This document shows, piece after piece, positions 31,606 through 35,469 of a DNA stretch of 35,469 nucleotides (its first letter is position 1; each line of letters starts with the position of its first letter). Below the pieces are notes generated by a model that did not search any database, had not been told where the DNA came from, and worked only from the letters and a program-made list of their open reading frames with translations. A program made the translations under genes and the position numbers. The DNA lies in the NCBI GenBank assembly GCA_964520785.1, contig CAZFQG010000045.1:1-35469 (forward strand), read 5' to 3'. The stretch is from CAZFQG01 sp964520785 (GTDB lineage Bacteria; Planctomycetota; Planctomycetia; Pirellulales; Thermoguttaceae).

Positions 31606-33228
31606 TTATCGCCGCCGCCAAATCAACAAGGTTCCGCTGATCAGCAGCAACAACGCTGAAGGCTCGGGAACGTTCGCCGGGGCCGATTGCCCCCAGTTGG
31701 CGCGGACGATGTCCAAATCGGCGCTGCCGACGCTGCCGTCCCCGCTGGCGTCGCCCATCGTCAAATCGCCTGGGGTGACGGTGCTCCCCCAGTTGGCGCG
31801 GACGATGTCCAAGTCGGCGCTGCCGACCATGCCGTCACCGTTGAGGTCGCCGGGCAGCTCCTCGGAGGACGGATAGGTCCAATCGACCGGGGCGTACGCG
31901 CCGGAGGTGAAACGGACGTAGTCGATTTCAACACTGCCACCGGACGAGCCCGAGACGTCGCCGAGGTAGATCGTATTGCTCGAACCCCAGGCGGACGCGC
32001 CGACCCCATCGGGAGTCATCAAGACACCGTCCCGCCAGACCCAGTACACCGGCTCGAACTCGAAGGCCGACCGGACGATTCGGATCGTGTGGAAATCGTC
32101 GCTGTTGTCGCTCTCATCGATAATCGAGCTACCGTAATACCTGGTGTTCCCGGTCGTCATCGTCACGATGCCGATATCGGACGCGTTGGACGCGGTCGAG
32201 GCGACGGCGAACGGGGCGGAGGTCTCGTCGAGCTGACTGTGTACTTTCACGCGCACCTCCACCGTGTAGCCCTCGCCCGCGGTGATCGCGGCGCCCGGCC
32301 AGACCTCGCCGGTGGCTCCACTGCTGAGATACCAGGACGAACCGGCGTCGGGCGCCTCAATGGAATAGGTCCCGTTGCCGCTCAGGCCGGCGGTCCCGGG
32401 TCCACCTTGCACCAGACGGAAATCGGCCGTGCCGTTGCCGTCCAGGTCGATCGCGCCGACGTCCGTGGGATCCACGTCCATCTCGTATTTGTACGTGAAC
32501 GAGTCGGACGCCCGCTCGGTTATCGCCTCCACCGGATCCGCCGTCGGAATCTCGAAACCGACCGGGACGACCATGCCCGGGGTGATCGCGAAGTAATCCA
32601 TTTCAATCGTGCCGGTGGCGCGTCCGCTACCGCAACCGACCCAGAATGCCGGATTGGCGTAGGAGTATCCTTGGCCGCGGCTCGACCCGATCAATTCCCC
32701 ATCGCGCCAGACGTAGAACGCGGACCTGCCCGGCTTCTGCGCGACGCGGAAGGTGTGGAAATCGTCGGTATTGTCGTTCTCGTCCAGAATGGCGATGGAG
32801 CTGCTCCAGTAGGTTTTCGACGCCCCGATGCCGACCAGCGCCGAGACAGCGCTGTCGGCCGGCGACATGAACGCGTCCATCGCCCCGGCGGTCCCGGTCT
32901 CGCTAAGGACCTTGGCGCGGAATTCGAACGTGTACCCGGTCGCGTAAGCGGTCGGGCCGATATTTCCGTGCCAGATGCCGTTGGCGTCGCTTCCGAACAA
33001 GTTGTTGTTGATCGTGATGACACCGTCGACGGGGGTCAGTCCGGGATCGGTAAAATCGGGACTCCCGTTGCCGTCGAGATCGTACGACCCCGGGGCGGAA
33101 TCGAACTCGTAGGCGTAGGCGAAGTCGGTCCACGCTGCCTCTTCATATTGGGCGTGGCCCGCGGAAACCAGGCAAACGGTTGCAAAGACCGCCATTGCCG
33201 TCGTCAAACTACTGCGAAGACTCATCAT
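31606..33228 (-). CDS. PEP-CTERM/dockerin surface protein (copy 2, intact)
   Basis: This 540-residue exported protein is built of a signal peptide (residues 1-27, ending SAGHAQYEE), two repeats of a concanavalin-like jelly-roll unit of about 210 residues (near 30-235 and 245-455; compare DDFHTFRVAQKPG with DDFHTIRIVRSAF and YVWRDGELIG with WVWRDGVLMT), two dockerin-like calcium loops (GDLNGDGMVGSADLDIVRAN and GDASGDGSVGSADLDIVRAN) and VPEPSALLLLISGTLL with an Arg-rich end. The last part is the PEP-CTERM signal cut and attached by an exosortase. Start is ATG 33228, or 33225 just inside; GAGAGG precedes it. It likely binds glycan or other surface ligands. It is the upstream one of two tandem copies, behind the GntR-type regulator. 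Confidence 0.93.
   Translation of the reverse strand: MMSLRSSLTTAMAVFATVCLVSAGHAQYEEAAWTDFAYAYEFDSAPGSYDLDGNGSPDFTDPGLTPVDGVITINNNLFGSDANGIWHGNIGPTAYATGYTFEFRAKVLSETGTAGAMDAFMSPADSAVSALVGIGASKTYWSSSIAILDENDNTDDFHTFRVAQKPGRSAFYVWRDGELIGSSRGQGYSYANPAFWVGCGSGRATGTIEMDYFAITPGMVVPVGFEIPTADPVEAITERASDSFTYKYEMDVDPTDVGAIDLDGNGTADFRLVQGGPGTAGLSGNGTYSIEAPDAGSSWYLSSGATGEVWPGAAITAGEGYTVEVRVKVHSQLDETSAPFAVASTASNASDIGIVTMTTGNTRYYGSSIIDESDNSDDFHTIRIVRSAFEFEPVYWVWRDGVLMTPDGVGASAWGSSNTIYLGDVSGSSGGSVEIDYVRFTSGAYAPVDWTYPSSEELPGDLNGDGMVGSADLDIVRANWGSTVTPGDLTMGDASGDGSVGSADLDIVRANWGQSAPANVPEPSALLLLISGTLLIWRRR
31686..31880. repeat. Dockerin/PEP-CTERM coding repeat, copy 2
   Basis: The partner of 29844-30040, with the same internal 96-base repeat. 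Long near-identical DNA suggests recent duplication or gene conversion of the sorting end. Confidence 0.7.
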
Positions 33229-33264
33229 GTTGTGTTCCTCTCGAAAAGAACTACCGTGGAAAAC

Positions 33265-33286
33265 GACGGCCGCGACGAGGGCCGTC
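33265..33286 (-). other. Leader hairpin of PEP-CTERM copy 2
   Basis: GACGGCC (33265-33271) and GGCCGTC (33280-33286) form a 7-base-pair stem with an 8-base loop in the 85-base gap before the gene, 37 bases upstream of the ATG. It may be the regulator gene's end or an mRNA leader element. Confidence 0.45.
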
Positions 33287-33313
33287 ACGAAAAGTGGATC
33301 ATGTTAGGGCGCA

Positions 33314-34408
33314 CTACTCCTCGATCTTCGAAGGGATGCACGACGAGGGGATCGCCTCGGCCGAGGCGTTGAAACCTCGCTTGAGCATCCGCGCCAGTTG
33401 GGCGACGCCCTCTCGCACCGAGAGGGCGTCGGCGACGTGGGGTTCCGGCTCGATATCCGTATAGAGCCACGGCCGATCATACACGACCACCAAATCCTCC
33501 GGAATCCGCCTCCTCTGGGTCTGCGCCATCCGCCGCGCCAGCGCCGCCATCCGCGGCGAACGGCACACGAATGCCGGCTTTTCATCCCCGGCCAACGATT
33601 CCAACTCGCTCAGAGTGTCGTCGAGTAACGATTCGGTAAGGGCCGCGTCTTGAGGGTGGTTCCGGATGGCGACGCGATTGGCCGGTAATCCCAGTTCGGC
33701 CAATCCGTCGACGAGCCCGTCGAACGCCCGCGAATCGCCGCGGCGCCAATGTTCGCTATTGATGAACACGAACCGGCGACCACCGAGCCGGTAAGCCAAC
33801 CGGATCAGGTTCCGCCCGATCTCGGTCTGATCCGCCTCCAAGTTGGGCAAGTTGATCCCGGGGAATACGCTCCCGATGACCACCGTCGGCGGGCCCGCCT
33901 CGGCGAAAAGCCGCTGTACCTCCCGGGGACTCAGCGTCAACAGAAAGCCCCGCGCCGACTGATCGGTTCGGAAGGAATCGAGCAACTCGCGGACACATCC
34001 CTCCGCCCGGTCGTAGGGGAACAGGTGCGTGTGCAGGACGGTTTCCGGAATGACATCCAGGAAACCACCGACCAGATCGTCGTGCGAGAGCGGAGGAAGC
34101 AGGCTCTCGCCTTCGCCGCAGTGGATGAAATGGACGTGCTTGACGGCAACCTTCGCGGCGCTTCCGCCGTGGCGCCGCGCGGCCGGGCCGATGAACGTCC
34201 CGCGGCCACGTTCGCGGACGAGAAAGTTCTTCTCCACCAGCAGGCCCATTGCGCGGTGGGCCGTCATGCGACTGACCCCCAACTGCCGCGCCGCCTTCTC
34301 GGCCGAAAAATAACGCTCTCCACACTCCAACCGCCTCAGCCGGATATCCTCCTCAAGCCTCTCAGCCAACTGCTCGCACCGGGATTGTAGGATATGACGT
34401 TCCATCAT
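33314..34408 (-). CDS. GntR-type HTH / LacI-type effector-domain hybrid regulator
   Basis: This 364-residue protein has an N-terminal winged helix of the GntR type (about residues 8-75: LAERLEEDIRLRRLECGERY, EKAARQLGVSRMTAHRAMGL, EKNFLVRERGRGTFIG) followed by a periplasmic-binding-like sensor domain (VKHVHFIHC, GFLLTLSPREVQRLFAEAGP, RLAYRLGGRRFVFIN, VAIRNHPQDAALTESLLDD). This join is typical of sugar-responsive regulators of the AraR kind. ATG at 34408 or 34405; GAGG is 3-6 bases upstream. A promoter pair at 34416-34444 would start transcription almost at the ATG. It lies 85 bases ahead of the PEP-CTERM gene on the same strand, which is its likeliest target. Confidence 0.92.
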   Translation of the reverse strand: MMERHILQSRCEQLAERLEEDIRLRRLECGERYFSAEKAARQLGVSRMTAHRAMGLLVEKNFLVRERGRGTFIGPAARRHGGSAAKVAVKHVHFIHCGEGESLLPPLSHDDLVGGFLDVIPETVLHTHLFPYDRAEGCVRELLDSFRTDQSARGFLLTLSPREVQRLFAEAGPPTVVIGSVFPGINLPNLEADQTEIGRNLIRLAYRLGGRRFVFINSEHWRRGDSRAFDGLVDGLAELGLPANRVAIRNHPQDAALTESLLDDTLSELESLAGDEKPAFVCRSPRMAALARRMAQTQRRRIPEDLVVVYDRPWLYTDIEPEPHVADALSVREGVAQLARMLKRGFNASAEAIPSSCIPSKIEE

Positions 34409-34415
34409 AACCCTC

Positions 34416-34444
34416 AAAATACCAAGAATGGGATTAAACGTCAA
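34416..34444 (-). promoter_or_regulatory. Putative promoter for the GntR/LacI hybrid regulator
   Basis: On the minus strand TTGACG (34439-34444) and TATTTT (34416-34421) are 17 bases apart. The predicted transcript start, about 34409, touches the first ATG at 34408, so the message would be leaderless or nearly so. Confidence 0.45.
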
Positions 34445-34511
34445 GAATTCGTCACATACCAAACAGTCGCGAAATTGAAACCGAAGGAAAGAAGCCAGTC
34501 TGGCATGAGTG

Positions 34512-34517
34512 TATAAT
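34512..34517 (+). promoter_or_regulatory. Consensus TATAAT box
   Basis: A perfect -10 hexamer in an AT-rich patch (34490-34545) lies 25 bases ahead of the decayed gene. No good -35 was found 16-18 bases before it. Confidence 0.25.
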
Positions 34518-34542
34518 AAAAATAAGGAAATGACTATATCTT

Positions 34543-34915
34543 ATGCTTAACTTGCTTTGTCACTCCGTAAGGGTACCGGGGTACCGGAGCGAGGCCAAGG
34601 ACAAACTTGACGGCGATTGCTTCTTCTGGGAGGCCTATCTGGCACCGCACGGCACCCAATTGCAGGCGGTCGCGCGGCTGCACCGGTTGGTTTGGGCCGG
34701 CAGTCACGAACCTCTCCGCGAACCGCATCCGCGACCTGGACATCCGCAAGGTCCAGTGGCGGGTCTTCTACGACATCAATCTCGTGAACATCGACTACCG
34801 CCCCTTCGACGCCTCCACCTGGCCGGTGCGGGAATCGGGACTGTTGGGGCCGGTCACCGTGCAGGGGGTGGAAGGTGGAATAGGATGCTGGCAGTCTGCC
34901 AGGCGGAGGGCTTGA
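34543..34915 (+). pseudogene. Decayed gene fragment with an internal frameshift
   Basis: From about 34570 one frame reads sensible protein (DGDCFFWEAYLAPHGTQLQA ... LVWAGS), and near 34701-34703 sense moves to the next frame, with NLSANRIRDLDIRKVQWRVF and then YDINLVNIDYRPFDASTWPV, RESGLLGPVTVQ. After about 34863 the sequence no longer looks like it. There is no signal peptide or complete domain, so this is probably the broken 3' part of a larger gene, perhaps a carbohydrate-active or surface protein from the look of the beta-rich tail. No family is firmly recognised. It lies beside the regulator and mobile-element-like repeats, consistent with an insertion-prone region. Confidence 0.55.
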
Positions 34916-34926
34916 CTGGGTCTCGT

Positions 34927-34960
34927 TTTTTCCCGATGCTACAATGTAAAACGGGAAAAA
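34927..34960. promoter_or_regulatory. Inverted repeat around an extended -10 box
   Basis: TTTTTCCCG (34927-34935) and CGGGAAAAA (34952-34960) are perfect 9-base arms around 16 bases that hold TGCTACAAT (34937-34945), an extended -10 promoter. Transcription would start near 34952, within the right arm and about 14 bases before the ATG at 34966. A repressor bound here would block the promoter; autoregulation by the downstream protein is a natural guess. Confidence 0.5.
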
Positions 34961-34965
34961 GACCG

Positions 34966-35175
34966 ATGACCCCGAGAGTGGAAGATATTTCGGACAAGAT
35001 CGATGCGGCTTTTCGAGAGGCAACCGTGATCGCCATACGTCGTGCGATGGCGACGCAAACACCATTGATTTCATGGAAGAATGGCAAGATCGAAGAGATA
35101 TCCGGGGAAGACCTAGAGGCAACCTTGACGAAAGTACAGGAATCCTCGAAGAACCTCGGCTCCCGTTTCGACTGA
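34966..35175 (+). CDS. 69-residue protein of unknown function, antitoxin-like layout
   Basis: The frame opens MTPRVEDISDKIDAAFREAT and carries on as VIAIRRAMATQTPLISWKNG, KIEEISGEDLEATLTKVQES, SKNLGSRFD. The middle recalls small planctomycete proteins of about 70 residues with a pattern like R-x5-G-x-P-(I/L)-x-x-W-(K/R)-(D/N)-G-K followed by (E)EI, for which I know no function. An amphipathic helix is followed by a short strand pair and a second helix. The gene has its own promoter-like box inside an inverted repeat, as self-regulated antitoxins often do, but no toxin partner is seen downstream; the next thing is a repeat element. Start is fixed by the reading frame and the adjacent promoter. 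Confidence 0.65.
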   Translation: MTPRVEDISDKIDAAFREATVIAIRRAMATQTPLISWKNGKIEEISGEDLEATLTKVQESSKNLGSRFD

Positions 35176-35260
35176 GAATCCACCGTTGCATGCCCGGCCA
35201 TATTCGCACTGGTCTACCCCGCCTTGCGGTGGTTGGAAACGCCGGCCCCGCGGCCGGCCC

Positions 35261-35418
35261 CTAGCAGACTGTTGAAGAAGTCCATCCGGGACTTTTTCAA
35301 CCTCGCTCAATGTGGCCCCAGAGGCCACAACGCTCGCATATCCGCTGATTTTTCAAATCAACGGATATGTGGGAAACCTCCTGTTTCCCGCGCAGCCTGT
35401 TTTTCAACGGGCTGCTAG
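35261..35418. mobile_element. CTAG-bounded element built of five successive hairpins
   Basis: The 158-base unit runs from CTAG (35261-35264) to CTAG (35415-35418). Its ends are imperfect inverted repeats (CTAGCAGACTGTTGAAGAAG against CTAGCAGCCCGTTGAAAAAC on the other strand, 16 of 20 equal). Between them five stems follow in a row: GTTGAAGAAGTCC/GGACTTTTTCAAC (35271-35301), TGTGGCC/GGCCACA (35311-35329), ATATCCGCTGATTT/AAATCAACGGATAT (35338-35368), GGGAAAC/GTTTCCC (35371-35389) and GCAGCC/GGCTGC (35392-35415). No gene fits inside. It looks like a non-autonomous element or structured repeat. Confidence 0.7.
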
Positions 35419-35446
35419 TGCTTTGTCAAGTTTCAATTTTAGGGTA
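35417..35446. repeat. Third copy of the AGTGCTTTGTCAA terminal repeat (element cut by window edge)
   Basis: AGTGCTTTGTCAA (35417-35429) is identical to the end of the element at 24505 and is followed by AATTTTAGGGT, alike to GATTTTGGGTT there. It shares CTAG with the hairpin element before it and heads out of the window, so it is probably the left end of another member or of the parent insertion sequence. Confidence 0.65.
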
Positions 35447-35469
35447 CAGCGACTTCAGTTTTCGGCGGG

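Noticed and set aside
31687..33372. 561-codon plus-strand frame opposite the intact PEP-CTERM gene
   Set aside because: Antisense to a gene with a signal peptide, dockerin loops and sorting tail; the translation is a Gly/Ala/Arg/Asp shadow.
34550..34560. TTGCTTTGTCA as a remnant of the AGTGCTTTGTCAA terminal repeat
   Set aside because: Only about ten bases match and no inverse partner is nearby, so chance is as likely.
34572..34587. Tandem GGTACCGG repeat
   Set aside because: Two 8-base units only, inside the decayed gene; no sign of function.
1..35469. CRISPR array, tRNA, rRNA or replication origin
   Set aside because: No regularly spaced repeats, cloverleaf-like sequences, rRNA stretches or DnaA-box cluster were noticed on reading both strands.

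Overview
The window looks like a piece of a planctomycete chromosome (phylum Planctomycetota, possibly Pirellulales-like). The main signs are two large secreted proteins ending in a pair of dockerin-like calcium loops followed by a VPEP motif, a short hydrophobic stretch and an RRR tail (planctomycetal PEP-CTERM sorting signal). A twin-arginine-exported Gfo/Idh/MocA oxidoreductase, secreted glycan- and lipid-hydrolase-like proteins, high GC and mixed-strand short operons agree with this. The lineage is inferred from gene content only. No rRNA, tRNA, CRISPR array or intact transposase gene was seen.

Layout. 1-972 (-): 5' end of a secreted beta-rich protein cut by the window edge. 1386-3600 (-): Na+/alanine-type symporter then universal stress protein. 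3839-8864 (+): HpcH/HpaI aldolase, HAD phosphatase, PfkB kinase, GmhA-like SIS isomerase and threonine synthase; the middle three resemble the kinase/phosphatase/isomerase part of a heptose-phosphate pathway. 8893-11816 (-): exported Gfo/Idh oxidoreductase and a LacI-type regulator. 11901-16683 (+): a YhaO/YhaN-like nuclease/ATPase pair overlapping by 14 bases. 17007-18354: two convergent nitroreductases. 18601-22460: divergent secreted hydrolases (beta-propeller glycosidase-like; ceramidase-like with a hexapeptide acyltransferase). 22532-24318 (-): FecCD-type ABC permease and ATPase without a binding protein. 24652-27402 (+): a UroD/MtaA-like methyltransferase fused to two thioredoxin-like domains, a 39-residue membrane peptide and a short MgtE-like transporter. 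27436-34408 (-): BNR-repeat protein, unknown protein, two tandem PEP-CTERM paralogs (one frameshifted) and a GntR/LacI hybrid regulator. 34543-35469 (+): a decayed gene, a 69-residue protein with an inverted repeat around its promoter, and two kinds of non-autonomous mobile-element-like repeat.

The most unusual items are the methyltransferase-thioredoxin fusion with a small inverted-repeat element in its leader, the SIS protein with a rebuilt metal site inside the sugar-phosphate cluster, the frameshifted tandem PEP-CTERM duplication, and the five-hairpin, CTAG-bounded element at the right edge that abuts a third copy of the small element's terminal repeat.

Functions were assigned by reading motifs in translated sequence. 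No database search was possible, so family names carry more weight than exact substrates. Promoters and hairpins were found by eye.
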